From: Altererythrobacter sp. B11 | GTDB lineage: Bacteria; Pseudomonadota; Alphaproteobacteria; Sphingomonadales; Sphingomonadaceae | Length of the DNA stretch: 64,000 nt | NCBI RefSeq assembly: GCF_003569745.1 | Contig: NZ_AP018498.1 | Coordinates: forward strand, 2,517,001-2,581,000 | Direction: 5' to 3' | Shown: positions 44,758 to 56,029 of the stretch, in pieces | How the letters are laid out: each line of letters starts with the position of its first letter | Numbering within the stretch: the stretch's first letter is position 1 | Notes under the pieces: generated by a model | Seen by the model: the letters and a program-made list of their open reading frames with translations, nothing else | What the model was told of the DNA's origin: nothing | Databases searched by the model: none | Position numbers and translations under genes: made by a program

Positions 44758-45633
44758 ATGAACACCACAAAGCTGGCAACGGCGCAGTTGAATGACCCGA
44801 AAAAGCTGGGAAACGCGCTCGACGAATCAGGCACGAACAGCGTTGGCGGCATGGAAGAGGAGAATGAAAATGACGGCGAAAAAGATCGAAACTTTGTTAC
44901 AGCCTTAGCGCGGGGGGTGGAATTGCTCCGTTGCTTCACGCCTTCTCAAAGCCTGCTGGGTAACCAGGATCTGGCTGCCAAGACGGGCCTGGCCAAGGCG
45001 ACGGTTTCGCGTCTCACCTATACTCTCGCCCAATTGGGCTGCCTCAAGCGGCAACCGTCGTCAGGCAAATATCATCTGGATGTCGGCGTACTCGCCTTTG
45101 GCTACCAAATGCTGTCGAACCTTTCGATCAGGGCGGTGGCGCATCCTTTCATGGAGGATCTGGCGAAACATGCCCAGACCACTGTGGCGATGGCGGCACG
45201 GGACCGGTTGCAGATGGTCTATCTGGATGTGGTTCACGGTCAGGCGAACATGACCATGCGTCGCCAAGTCGGATCCTATCTGCCGCTGCATCTTAGTTCG
45301 ATGGGGCGCGCATGCCTGGCCGCGATGCCGGAGAAGGAACGTGAGTTCCTGCTCAACCATATTCGTGAGCGTCACGACACCGATTGGCGTGAAATCCGTC
45401 GTGGCCTCGATCGCGCGTTCCGCGACTATGAAGATTATGGCTATTGCCTGTCCATCGGCGAATGGACGCGTGATGTAAATTCCGTGGCGGTTCCCCTGAT
45501 CCATCCGGAACATGGCGTTTTGGCCTTCAATTGCGGTGGCCCCAGCTTTCAGCTGCCCAGAGAGAAGCTGGAAGAGGACATCGGCCCCCGGCTCAAGCTG
45601 ATGGTGGCGCAGATACAATCCGTGGGACGGTAA
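44758..45633 (+). CDS. IclR-family regulator of the cyclohexanone/adipate genes
   Basis: 291 residues. A variable 45-residue N-terminus precedes the winged helix (ALARGVELLRCFTPSQSLLGNQDLAAKTGLAKATVSRLTYTLAQLG); the effector domain includes MTMRRQVGSYLPLHLSSMGRA and SVAVPLIHPEHGVLAFNCGG. GGAGGG lies before the ATG. It is divergent from the hydratase-to-thiolase operon and 56 bp upstream of the acyl-CoA dehydrogenase, flanked by twin palindromes. It probably controls both operons; the inducer, perhaps adipate or a CoA ester, is unknown. Confidence 0.9.
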   Translation: MNTTKLATAQLNDPKKLGNALDESGTNSVGGMEEENENDGEKDRNFVTALARGVELLRCFTPSQSLLGNQDLAAKTGLAKATVSRLTYTLAQLGCLKRQPSSGKYHLDVGVLAFGYQMLSNLSIRAVAHPFMEDLAKHAQTTVAMAARDRLQMVYLDVVHGQANMTMRRQVGSYLPLHLSSMGRACLAAMPEKEREFLLNHIRERHDTDWREIRRGLDRAFRDYEDYGYCLSIGEWTRDVNSVAVPLIHPEHGVLAFNCGGPSFQLPREKLEEDIGPRLKLMVAQIQSVGR

Positions 45634-45689
45634 GGCCCGTCCCACCCGAGTTTTAAGAGCGTCTCCCATAGGCGGCGCCAGGAGAGAAG

Positions 45690-46841
45690 ATGATAAGAGA
45701 TCAGGATACGCTGGACTTCCTCGTCACCACGGTCGGTCGATTTGTGGACGAAGTTCTGATCCCGCATGAAAATGAAGTCGCCGAGACGGACGAGATCCCA
45801 GAGACCGTCATTGCGGCCATGCGGGAACTGGGCCTGTTCGGCCTGACGATTCCTGAGGAATTCGGCGGCCTGGGCGTGACGATGGAGGAGGAAGTCCGCA
45901 TCGTATTCGAGCTGGGTCGCGCCTCCCCCGCCTTCCGCTCCTATATCGGGACCAACAACGGCATCGGGTCGCTCGGCATCCTGATCGACGGCACCCAGGC
46001 GCAGAAGGAGCAATATCTGCCACGGCTGGCCAGCGGCGAATATCTTAGCGCCTTTTGCCTGACGGAACCCGATGCCGGATCGGACGCTGCATCGCTCAAG
46101 ACCAGCGCGGTTCTGGACGGTGACCATTATATCCTCAACGGGACCAAGCGGTACATAACCAACGCCCCCCATGCCGGGATTTTCAGCGTAATGGCCCGGA
46201 CGGACCCCGCCAACAAACGAGCAAGCGGTATCAGCGCCTTCATCGTCGAGCGAGGCACTCCCGGCCTTTCACTCGGCAAGCCCGACCATAAAATGGGCCA
46301 AAAGGGTGCGCATACCTGCGACGTCGTTTTCGAAGATGTGCGCGTCCCCCGGTCACAGTTGATCGGCGGCGTCGAAGGCGTCGGTTTCAAGACTGCGATG
46401 AAAGTCCTCGACAAGGGTCGCCTGCATATCGCTGCCCTGGCCGTGGGCGCTGCCGAACGCATGCTGGCTGACACGTTGCGCTATGCGATGGACCGCCGCC
46501 AGTTTGGAAGGCCCATCGCTGAACATCAGTTGATCCAGGCGATGCTGGCGGACAGCAAGGCCGAAATTTACGCCGCGCGATGCATGGTTCTGGACGCGGC
46601 GCAGCGGCGCGATGCTGGCCAGCCGATCAGCACCGAGGCATCCTGCGCCAAGATGTTTTCCACCGAAATGTGCGGCCGGGTCGCCGATCGTTGCGTCCAG
46701 ATCCATGGCGGTGCCGGGTATGTCAGCGAATATGCGATCGAACGCTTCTATCGCGATGTGCGCCTGTTCCGCATCTACGAAGGAACGACGCAGATCCAGC
46801 AGATCATCATCGCCAAGAATATGATGGCGGAGGCCGGCTGA
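45690..46841 (+). CDS. Acyl-CoA dehydrogenase (candidate adipyl-CoA dehydrogenase)
   Basis: A 383-residue FAD enzyme: LTIPEEFGGLG, flavin loop FCLTEPDAGSDAASLKT, KRYITNAPHAGIF, RRQFGRPIAEHQLIQ, and the catalytic Glu in RLFRIYEGTTQIQQ. AGGAGAG precedes the ATG. In this cluster it would convert adipyl-CoA to 2,3-dehydroadipyl-CoA, the substrate of the hydratase across the divergent promoter. Confidence 0.92.
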   Translation: MIRDQDTLDFLVTTVGRFVDEVLIPHENEVAETDEIPETVIAAMRELGLFGLTIPEEFGGLGVTMEEEVRIVFELGRASPAFRSYIGTNNGIGSLGILIDGTQAQKEQYLPRLASGEYLSAFCLTEPDAGSDAASLKTSAVLDGDHYILNGTKRYITNAPHAGIFSVMARTDPANKRASGISAFIVERGTPGLSLGKPDHKMGQKGAHTCDVVFEDVRVPRSQLIGGVEGVGFKTAMKVLDKGRLHIAALAVGAAERMLADTLRYAMDRRQFGRPIAEHQLIQAMLADSKAEIYAARCMVLDAAQRRDAGQPISTEASCAKMFSTEMCGRVADRCVQIHGGAGYVSEYAIERFYRDVRLFRIYEGTTQIQQIIIAKNMMAEAG

Positions 46842-46912
46842 CGCGGCGCCCCACCCGGATGCCGCGCACGGCGGCAAAGACATTCGAAGATTAAAATAAC
46901 TGGAGGATCGAA

Positions 46913-48562
46913 ATGGCTACTTCTCCCAACGCCACAGCTACGTCCGAAATCGAACTGGATGCGGTGGTCGTAGGCGCCGGATTTGGCGGCATCTACGCGC
47001 TTAAAAAATTGCGCGACGAACATGGTTTGCATGTCCTGGCGTTCGACAAGGCCGGTGGCGTTGGCGGAACCTGGTACTGGAACCGCTATCCCGGTGCGTT
47101 GTCGGATTCGGAATCGCACGTCTATTGTTATTCCTGGGACAAGGCATTGTATCAGGAATGGGAATTCAAGACCAAATATGTGCCGCAGGCCGAAGTCCTC
47201 TCCTATCTTCAAAGCGTGGTCGAACGCCATGACCTGATGAAGGACATCCGGCTCGAAACCGGCATCACATCGGCCGTGTTCGATGATGCCCGGCGCAAAT
47301 GGGTCGTGACGACGGACGCCGGCGAAACCTATCTCGCAAAATATTTTATTACCGCCCTGGGATTGCTGGCCGCCACCAACATTCCCGACATTCCAGGCCT
47401 CGCAAGCTTTGAAGGTGAAGTCTATCACACGTCGCGCTGGCAACCGGAAACCAGCTTCGAAGGCAAGCGGGTCGGCGTGATCGGCACGGGATCGACCGGC
47501 GTGCAATTCATCACTGCGGTGGCGCCCCAGGTCAGGCACCTGACCGTGTTCCAGCGGTCGCCGCAATATTCGGTGCCGATCGGCAATGGCCCGATCAGCA
47601 AGGAAGAACTGGCCGACATCCATCGTGATTTCGATGCGATCTGGGATCAGGTGCGCGGTTCGGCCCTGGCGTTCGGCTTCGAGGAAAGCGACATCGGGAC
47701 GTTCAGCGTTTCGGACGAGGAGCGAAAGGCGATCTTCGACCGGGCCTGGAAGAAGGGCGGCGGCTTCCGCTTCATGTTCGAGACGTTCAACGACATTGCC
47801 ACGAACGAAGCGGCAAACAAGGCGGCGCAGGATTATATCCGCGGCAAAATCGACGAGATCGTCAAGGATCCCGAAACCGCCCGCAAGCTGAAACCCAAGG
47901 ATCTCCACGCCAAGCGCCCCCTGTGCGACAGCGGCTATTATGAGATATTCAATCGCGACAATGTGACCCTGGTCCATGTGGGATCGGAAGAAACACCGAT
48001 CGAAAGGATCACGTCAACCGGCGTGGTCACGTCCGATGGTGTCGAACATGAACTCGACATGCTGGTCTTTGCGACCGGGTTCGATGCGGTCGATGGTAAT
48101 TACAAGCGCATGGAATTGCGCGGTCGCAACGGCATGCTGATTCAGGATCACTGGAAGGCCGGCCCAACCAGCTACATGGCCGTGGCGACCGCGAATTTCC
48201 CCAACATGTTCATGGTCCTTGGCCCCAACGGTCCCTTCACCAACCTGCCCCCATCGATCGAGGCCGAAGTGGAGTGGATCGCCGACACGATCGGTTACAT
48301 GGAAGATAACGCCATCGCCACACTGGAGCCGCAGCCGCAGGCGGAAGAAGCCTGGGTCCAGACATGCGAGGATATCGCCAACCAGACCTTGTTCCCCAAG
48401 GCTGAATCCTGGATCTTTGGCGCGAACATTCCGGGGAAGAAGAACACCATCTATTTCTACATGGGCGGCCTTGCGGCCTATCGCGAGGCGCTGAAACAAG
48501 TCACGCAGGATGGATTTCGCGGCTTTATCCTCGAAAAAACGAGCGAAAATCAGCCTGCATAG
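46913..48562 (+). CDS. chnB: Cyclohexanone monooxygenase (Baeyer-Villiger)
   Basis: A 549-residue FAD/NADPH monooxygenase. The N-terminal FAD loop is VVVGAGFGGIYALKKLRDE, the Baeyer-Villiger fingerprint F-x-G-x3-H-x3-W is at residues 166-176 (FEGEVYHTSRW), and the NADPH loop is GVIGTGSTGVQF. Beyond the family motifs, long segments match the well-known Acinetobacter cyclohexanone monooxygenase as I recall it: AGGVGGTWYWNRYPGALSD, FRFMFETFNDIATN, AKRPLCDSGYYEIFNRDNV, GPNGPFTNLPPSIE and WIFGANIPGKKNT. It turns cyclohexanone into epsilon-caprolactone. It follows the acyl-CoA dehydrogenase by 71 bp. Confidence 0.93.
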   Translation: MATSPNATATSEIELDAVVVGAGFGGIYALKKLRDEHGLHVLAFDKAGGVGGTWYWNRYPGALSDSESHVYCYSWDKALYQEWEFKTKYVPQAEVLSYLQSVVERHDLMKDIRLETGITSAVFDDARRKWVVTTDAGETYLAKYFITALGLLAATNIPDIPGLASFEGEVYHTSRWQPETSFEGKRVGVIGTGSTGVQFITAVAPQVRHLTVFQRSPQYSVPIGNGPISKEELADIHRDFDAIWDQVRGSALAFGFEESDIGTFSVSDEERKAIFDRAWKKGGGFRFMFETFNDIATNEAANKAAQDYIRGKIDEIVKDPETARKLKPKDLHAKRPLCDSGYYEIFNRDNVTLVHVGSEETPIERITSTGVVTSDGVEHELDMLVFATGFDAVDGNYKRMELRGRNGMLIQDHWKAGPTSYMAVATANFPNMFMVLGPNGPFTNLPPSIEAEVEWIADTIGYMEDNAIATLEPQPQAEEAWVQTCEDIANQTLFPKAESWIFGANIPGKKNTIYFYMGGLAAYREALKQVTQDGFRGFILEKTSENQPA

Positions 48563-48714
48563 ACATAAGCCGGGCAGGATGGGGCAGATGTTGCACGCAT
48601 GATAGGCATCATCCGCCCCCGCGCCGGATCAACACGCCGGACGAAAGACGATCGTCGCAAGATCGCTTGAGCCATGATGCTCTCGCCCCGCGTGGCCTCT
48701 TTAGGAGAGTGACC

Positions 48715-50941
<2,227 letters not shown>

Positions 50942-50961
50942 TCCGGAATATCGCTGATCCG

Positions 50962-50991
50962 GGCCGTGCCGCACATAACTGCGGCGCGGCC
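50962..50991 (+). terminator. GC-rich hairpin after the SDR gene
   Basis: GGCCGTGCCGC (50962-50972) pairs with GCGGCGCGGCC (50981-50991) at 10 of 11 positions, around an 8-base loop. It lies 20 bp after the SDR stop, the right place for an operon terminator, but no T-run follows, so Rho-independent action is uncertain. Confidence 0.45.
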
Positions 50992-51214
50992 AACGCCTTG
51001 CATTCTGCGCCGGATGTGAGCTCCGGTGGCCCTCGGGTGTCTCCTCCTGTTGCGTGGCGGCGCGTCGATAAGCAGTCGGACATAGAGTTCAATGATCGTT
51101 GAATCTTTGTTTGAGGAAGCCCAGTTCGGAGTAGTAACGGCCGGCGATCTGGACTTGTAACGGTTTTGTGCCGGTCACTTGAGAGTTTGAGGCTCGTTCA
51201 AGGAGACCGACGAT

Positions 51215-51430
51215 ATGATCAAGCATAGTGAAGAGTTCAAACAGGAGGCTGTACGCATTGCGCTGACCAGCGGGCTACCGCGCGAACGGGTCGCGTCGGA
51301 TTTGGGGGTCGGCAAGTCGACGCTGAACAAATGGGTTTCGCATTATCGTCCGTCTGACCTGGTGCCACCAACCTTGGTATCCGACAGGGTCAGGTCCGAT
51401 CGCCCTTCCGTCTTCGTGGCATCGGGCTGA
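51215..51430 (+). pseudogene. Truncated IS3-type transposase orfA
   Basis: The first 49 or so codons match IS3-family OrfA: MIKHSEEFKQEAVRIALTSG, then LGVGKSTLNKWVSHYRPSDLV. After about 51362 the similarity stops and the frame runs into unrelated sequence, ending at 51430. No orfB follows. The remnant lies just after the cyclohexanone/adipate operon and probably marks an old rearrangement at the island's right border. Confidence 0.75.
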
Positions 51431-51726
51431 TTGGATATGTATTTGACGGCGCCGCCCATCGAGACCGATCTCCGGAGGGCGTTCATGAGAATGTTGCCCC
51501 AAGCGCGTGCGTGCCGGGCTGAACATCTGGTCCGCAAAATGATACTGTCAAAAGATCGGTTCCCCACTACCCGTTCGACCACATCCCGTGTCGATGCCGC
51601 GCAGAAGGTGAATGAAGCTTCCGTCGAGCCCGAACGTGGACAGACAGGCAAGTCAACCTTCCGCTTTCCAGGTGGACGACCAGAGGCTGGTGACGCCGCC
51701 ACGGCAAACGGATGTGGCAGGCCTCC
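51431..51726. other. Junction sequence without a supported gene
   Basis: About 300 bp between the IS3 remnant and the TetR gene. Open frames run through on both strands, but the plus-strand one continues antisense to the TetR gene and the minus-strand one (51343-51702) has no recognisable domain. It may be debris of another insertion. Confidence 0.45.
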
Positions 51727-52377
51727 TCAGCAAGGGGCACCGGGATCGCAATCGCGAGGTGGCCAAGTAGCCATGGTCAGATCGACGATCCGTAAGAGCG
51801 TACCCCTATCGACATTGCATGCCGCCTGCACGATTAATCCCTGCATGACCGCGAAGAGCCAGCTGGAAATTGACTGGGCATCGCACGCAGCCGGCAGGTC
51901 CCCTTCCTGCTTCGCCTTTTCAAGCCGTGCTGCCAGCGCCCTGCGCGCAGCGGCATTACGATCGATAACATTGGCGCGGACGGAAATGTCCTGTGGTCCG
52001 CCGGCAACGCAGCCGATGAGTTCCAGACAGCCGCGAGCGATACCATCCGGCACTCCGATGGCACCGCGAAGCATATGGGCAGCGACGTCGCGCGCGCAGA
52101 TCTGCTCCAGTGCGAGACGCATGAAGGCAAAATTCTCGGCAGCGATCTCATCGACCACCTTGTCGAACAGCCCCTCCTTGCTGCCGAATGCAGCGTAGAG
52201 GCTAGGGCGGCTGATCCCCATTGCGGCGGATAGCTCCTCTATGGACGCGCCCTCATATCCCTTGATCCAGAATATCCTACGAGCGGCTGAGACGACTGCC
52301 TCCGGATCGAACTGCCTGGGACGGCCACGCCGACGCCGCGGCACCGCACCGTCGTCTTCGATTTCAACAGGTAGCAT
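51727..52377 (-). CDS. TetR/AcrR-family regulator
   Basis: 216 residues: a basic N-terminus (RRRRGRPRQFD), then the TetR helix-turn-helix AARRIFWIKGYEGASIEELSAAMGISRPSLYAAFGSKEGLF. The ligand domain is of the TetR_C-33-like type. It lies 185 bp downstream of the IclR gene on the same strand and is a candidate repressor of the efflux operon, as is common for MFS/HlyD systems. The target is inferred. Confidence 0.85.
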   Translation of the reverse strand: MLPVEIEDDGAVPRRRRGRPRQFDPEAVVSAARRIFWIKGYEGASIEELSAAMGISRPSLYAAFGSKEGLFDKVVDEIAAENFAFMRLALEQICARDVAAHMLRGAIGVPDGIARGCLELIGCVAGGPQDISVRANVIDRNAAARRALAARLEKAKQEGDLPAACDAQSISSWLFAVMQGLIVQAACNVDRGTLLRIVDLTMATWPPRDCDPGAPC

Positions 52378-52562
52378 ATGGTTATGGCCTCTACTTCAAG
52401 CTCTCCGGCCGGAGTATCCAACGCTGAACCTCCCCGGGCGCCGGAGGATCTCGATAGACACGGCCGTGCGTGAAGGACGGTCGCGACCGCTGCGGCCGCA
52501 GCTGGCCGCACAGTGATGGAGACGCCCGGAATGCATTAATATCGGAGCTGCGCTTGCGTGCA

Positions 52563-53366
52563 TCAGCCCTCCCCCAGGGCCGGTCGGTGGCGTTCTTCGA
52601 GCCAGCCCAATTCCGCGCTTATCTGAGTGCACAGCACACCGAGGTGTTCGACATCCCGCGCGATCTGCTCATTCCAGCTGTCGGCGAGACCCAGCACCGT
52701 GGCCACCAGAATGGCCCGGCCTTGCAGATCGAAGATCGGGAAGGCCGTGGCGCGCAGACCCGGTATCACCGAACCAGTCTCCACCGATCGGCCGTCACGA
52801 CGAATACTGGCTCGCAAGTCATCGAGCGTCGCCCGGTCCATGCCATTACCGCCTTCATTCGCTATAGCTGCGGCAGTCTCAGCAGGCGGTGCGAAGGCGA
52901 GGAAAACCCGCCCAGTGGCTGAAGCTGTGAGGGGCAACACAACACCGACCTGTAAGGTCGTCAACAGCGCAGGACGCCCTTGATAGATGCGCACGATGGT
53001 TGGTCCGGTCGGACCGAGTGCGGCAATCTGCACAGTCTGGCCGGAAGTCTCCACATATGATTCGACCACCCGGTCAACGATCCTGAATGCGTCGGTGCGG
53101 GCGAGCGCCGCAAGGCCAATACGCAGGACCCCAGGCCCCAGGTCATAGTAGCCCGTGGCAGGATCCTGCCTTGCGGTTCCAGCGGTGATGAGACTATGCA
53201 AATAGCGATGCACCTGCGGAGCCGCCATATCGGTGATCTGCGCAATGGTACTGAGCGGCAACGGCCCCTCACTGGCCGCAAGGGCATCGACGATGCGCAT
53301 CCCGATTTCGATCGACTGGATACCCCGCCGACGTCCCGAGCTTTCAGCTTCATCCTTATCCGTCAA
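52563..53366 (-). CDS. IclR-family regulator
   Basis: 267 residues: winged helix (QSIEIGMRIVDALAASEGPLPLSTIAQITDMAAPQVHRYLHSL) and effector domain (LQVGVVLPLTASATGRVFLAF, VIPGLRATAFPIFDLQGRAILVATVLG). I set the start at TTG 53366, with AAGGAGA at proper distance; the frame is open 42 codons further into the MFS gene without a site. It lies 26 bp after the MFS gene and probably belongs to the same transcript. It may control the divergent dehydrogenase promoter near 59.0 kb. Confidence 0.85.
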   Translation of the reverse strand: MTDKDEAESSGRRRGIQSIEIGMRIVDALAASEGPLPLSTIAQITDMAAPQVHRYLHSLITAGTARQDPATGYYDLGPGVLRIGLAALARTDAFRIVDRVVESYVETSGQTVQIAALGPTGPTIVRIYQGRPALLTTLQVGVVLPLTASATGRVFLAFAPPAETAAAIANEGGNGMDRATLDDLRASIRRDGRSVETGSVIPGLRATAFPIFDLQGRAILVATVLGLADSWNEQIARDVEHLGVLCTQISAELGWLEERHRPALGEG

Positions 53367-53392
53367 AACGCTTCTCCTTGCGCACCGCCTTA

Positions 53393-54922
53393 TTAGGGAC
53401 GAGGCAGTTTGACGAGCGGGTGTGAGGGCGTCCGCCGCAGAAACATCGCGAGCAGCATCGCGAGCGCTGCTACCCAAAAGCAGAAGGTCCACGCGTCCGC
53501 ATAGGAAAGGACGGTCGCCTCCCGTCGAACGACAGATCCCATTCCACCAATATGGAAGTCGAGCGCGCTCCCCCGCACCCGCTCGACATTGCTGCCCACA
53601 AGGACCGAGGCAACAGCCTCACGCTTGCGCAGCAAAGTGGTGAGTATCGCGAGTCCCAGCTCTGGTCCCAGGACGCGGGGTATCTGAATGTAGGCAACGA
53701 TGGAGATAAGCTCTTCGCGCGCTGCATTCGCGACGGTCATCGCGATCATCGTCAGCAGAACGGCGGCATTGCCTATTCCGATCAGCACGCTCATCGTGAC
53801 GAAGTCGCCCGCCCGCCAGTCATGTGCGATACCGCTTCCAAGCCAGCACCCCAACATCACGAGGAATAGCCCCCCGGCGAGGGTGAGACGCGGATCTGCC
53901 CGTCGGATCGACCAGATCGCCACAGGCAATGCAACGAGCTGTACAAGATCGACGCCCCAAAGCGCTGCTCCGGACTGCTCGGGCTTGAGATGACCGACGA
54001 CCGCCAGGAAGTTCGGGATCAGCACCGAGGTCGCACCACTGGTGACGCCGAACAGCGTCACGATTATCAGTGGCATGTGGATGTTGCGACGAAGGAGCGC
54101 TGCAGGATGGGCGAACGGAACGGGTGAGAAGAATTGCCACGCTATCGCAGCCAGGACGAGAAGCATTCCGCCAGTCAGGCACGCAACGACCGTTCCGGAC
54201 GCGAGCCAATCGAGGCGGTTGCCTTGGTCCAGTCCTACATAAACGAGTGTGAGCCCGACACAGAACATCGCCACCTCGCCCTTGTTCGTCCGTGAAAACA
54301 AGCTCCATCCGATCTCGCGCTGTGGGAAGCTTACAAGCGCCAGGAGGAGGAAGGCGATGCCGAATAATGTCGCCTGCCAATATATCGCCTGCCAACCCAG
54401 ATCCTCTACGAACCAGCCGCTGAGCGAGACGCCTGTATGCAATGCCAGCGTCAACCGCAGACTATAGAGGGCAAGCGCGAAGAGCCAGTAACGGGGGGAT
54501 AGGTTCGCAAAAACGATCGCCAGCGTCGCCGGTACGAAGCAGCCCAGAAGGAACCCGATCGTGGTATGCAGGACGAATATGGCGATCATTCCCGACGCCA
54601 TCGGTGCCAGCGCCGTTACCAGGATGAACGCTGATGCCGACCAGCCAAGGATTCGTCGTGGTCCAAACATGACTACGCACAAGGGCACAGCGGGCGCAGA
54701 GAGGAGTTGGGCAGCGTTGGTGACGGTGCTGAGCCATGCGCCTTCGTCGACGCTCAGTCCATATGCCCCACGGATATCAGCCAGCGAAACGCCGAAATCA
54801 CGGGTGAACAGGCTGGTGGTCAATGTCCCAAGCAACACGGCAACCACAGAGCCGATACGACGTGTGAGCATTCCGTCCGGCAGCCAATGACGGCTGCGCA
54901 GAGCAGTCGCGACATCACCCAC
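53393..54922 (-). CDS. MFS efflux transporter, DHA2 (EmrB-like) family
   Basis: A 509-residue inner-membrane protein with about 14 hydrophobic segments, as in DHA2 drug:H+ antiporters (LSTVTNAAQLLSAPAVPLCV, FGPRRILGWSASAFILVTALAPMASG). It overlaps the HlyD-type gene by 8 bp and lies in an operon with an outer-membrane factor, giving a complete tripartite pump. Context suggests export of aromatic acids or aldehydes, or of toxic plant phenolics; that is inference. Confidence 0.9.
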   Translation of the reverse strand: MGDVATALRSRHWLPDGMLTRRIGSVVAVLLGTLTTSLFTRDFGVSLADIRGAYGLSVDEGAWLSTVTNAAQLLSAPAVPLCVVMFGPRRILGWSASAFILVTALAPMASGMIAIFVLHTTIGFLLGCFVPATLAIVFANLSPRYWLFALALYSLRLTLALHTGVSLSGWFVEDLGWQAIYWQATLFGIAFLLLALVSFPQREIGWSLFSRTNKGEVAMFCVGLTLVYVGLDQGNRLDWLASGTVVACLTGGMLLVLAAIAWQFFSPVPFAHPAALLRRNIHMPLIIVTLFGVTSGATSVLIPNFLAVVGHLKPEQSGAALWGVDLVQLVALPVAIWSIRRADPRLTLAGGLFLVMLGCWLGSGIAHDWRAGDFVTMSVLIGIGNAAVLLTMIAMTVANAAREELISIVAYIQIPRVLGPELGLAILTTLLRKREAVASVLVGSNVERVRGSALDFHIGGMGSVVRREATVLSYADAWTFCFWVAALAMLLAMFLRRTPSHPLVKLPRP

Positions 54923-56012
54923 GCGTTTCGATCCTCGTCGTTACGGACATGCCGGCGCGCAGCCGCTTGATGATCGCCTGTCCCGGCGCAAGATCGATCC
55001 TGAGCGGCACCCGCTGCGTCACCTTCGTAAAATTGCCGGTCGCATTGTCCGCTGGAAGCGCCGAAAAGGTCGCACCGCTTGCGGGGGCAAGCCTAGAGAC
55101 ATGCCCGACGAGCCGTTCGCCGGGAAAGCTGTCGACGAGGATGTCGACGCATTGCCCCGGGGCGATACGCGCCAGTTGCGTCTCCTTGTAGTTGGCGACC
55201 ACATAGGGCGGCGTGCTGGCAACGAAGTTTACGACGGCTGACCCCGGACTGAGCAGGCTGCCAAGCTGGACGAGCCGCTGACCCACGATGCCATCTGTGG
55301 GAGCCACGATCCGGGTATAGGAAAGCGTGATCCGCGCACTCTCGAGTGCAGCCTGCGCCGCCAGCACATCGGCCTCGCGCTGAGCCCTCTGCCCCCGCAG
55401 CACGTCCAGCTGCCGGTTTTGAAGATCGAGCGCAGCAACGCTGCCAGCCTGAGCGGCTTCAAGCACGGTCGCGTTCGCGCCGGCGCTGTCATTCTCCTGA
55501 CCGGTTACTGCGCCGGATTCCGCCAGCGCGGAGAAGCGACGCTGATCTGCCCGAGCGAGACGCAGCTTGCTCGCATTTCCAGTCACAGCCGCTCTCGCCT
55601 GGGCAATGATCGCCTGCTGCGCATCAAGCTCGTGATCGAGATTGGCCAGAACAGCCTTTGACTTGGCCAACACAGCCTCGGCATGCAGCACAGCAGCCCG
55701 CGCCTCACGATCGTCGAGTTGGACCAGGAGGTCGCCAGCCTTCACCCGTTGGAAGTCGGTGAAGTTCACGGTCCGAACGTACCCCGAGACCTTGGCATCG
55801 ACCACGGCTGAATCCGCTTGAATAGTTGCATTGTCGGTCGTTTGGACCGATCGGTTCGCCTCGAACCGGTTCCAGTTGGCCGTCGCCAGGATCACTCCCA
55901 CAACTACAAGGACCAATATCATCCATGGCACGAAACGGACCCATTGGCGTTCGCTCTCCTCTGATTCAACGGTGAGGGGCGGATTTGTGGAGGATGCAGC
56001 GGCGTCGGTCAT
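54915..56012 (-). CDS. HlyD/EmrA-type membrane fusion protein
   Basis: A 365-residue periplasmic adaptor. One N-terminal transmembrane segment (WMILVLVVVGVILATANW), a biotinyl-lipoyl-like domain (NATIQADSAVVDAKVSGYVRTVNF), an alpha-helical hairpin (residues about 100-210), and the second lipoyl half (RIVAPTDGIVGQRLVQLGSLL). It links the MFS pump to the outer-membrane factor 17 bp upstream. GGAG precedes the ATG. Confidence 0.92.
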   Translation of the reverse strand: MTDAAASSTNPPLTVESEESERQWVRFVPWMILVLVVVGVILATANWNRFEANRSVQTTDNATIQADSAVVDAKVSGYVRTVNFTDFQRVKAGDLLVQLDDREARAAVLHAEAVLAKSKAVLANLDHELDAQQAIIAQARAAVTGNASKLRLARADQRRFSALAESGAVTGQENDSAGANATVLEAAQAGSVAALDLQNRQLDVLRGQRAQREADVLAAQAALESARITLSYTRIVAPTDGIVGQRLVQLGSLLSPGSAVVNFVASTPPYVVANYKETQLARIAPGQCVDILVDSFPGERLVGHVSRLAPASGATFSALPADNATGNFTKVTQRVPLRIDLAPGQAIIKRLRAGMSVTTRIETRG

Positions 56013-56029
56013 AATAGGCTCCAGACGGA

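Noticed and set aside
51431-52198. A 255-codon plus-strand open frame
   Set aside because: Mostly antisense to the TetR gene, whose helix-turn-helix is clear; the 5' part has no recognisable domain.
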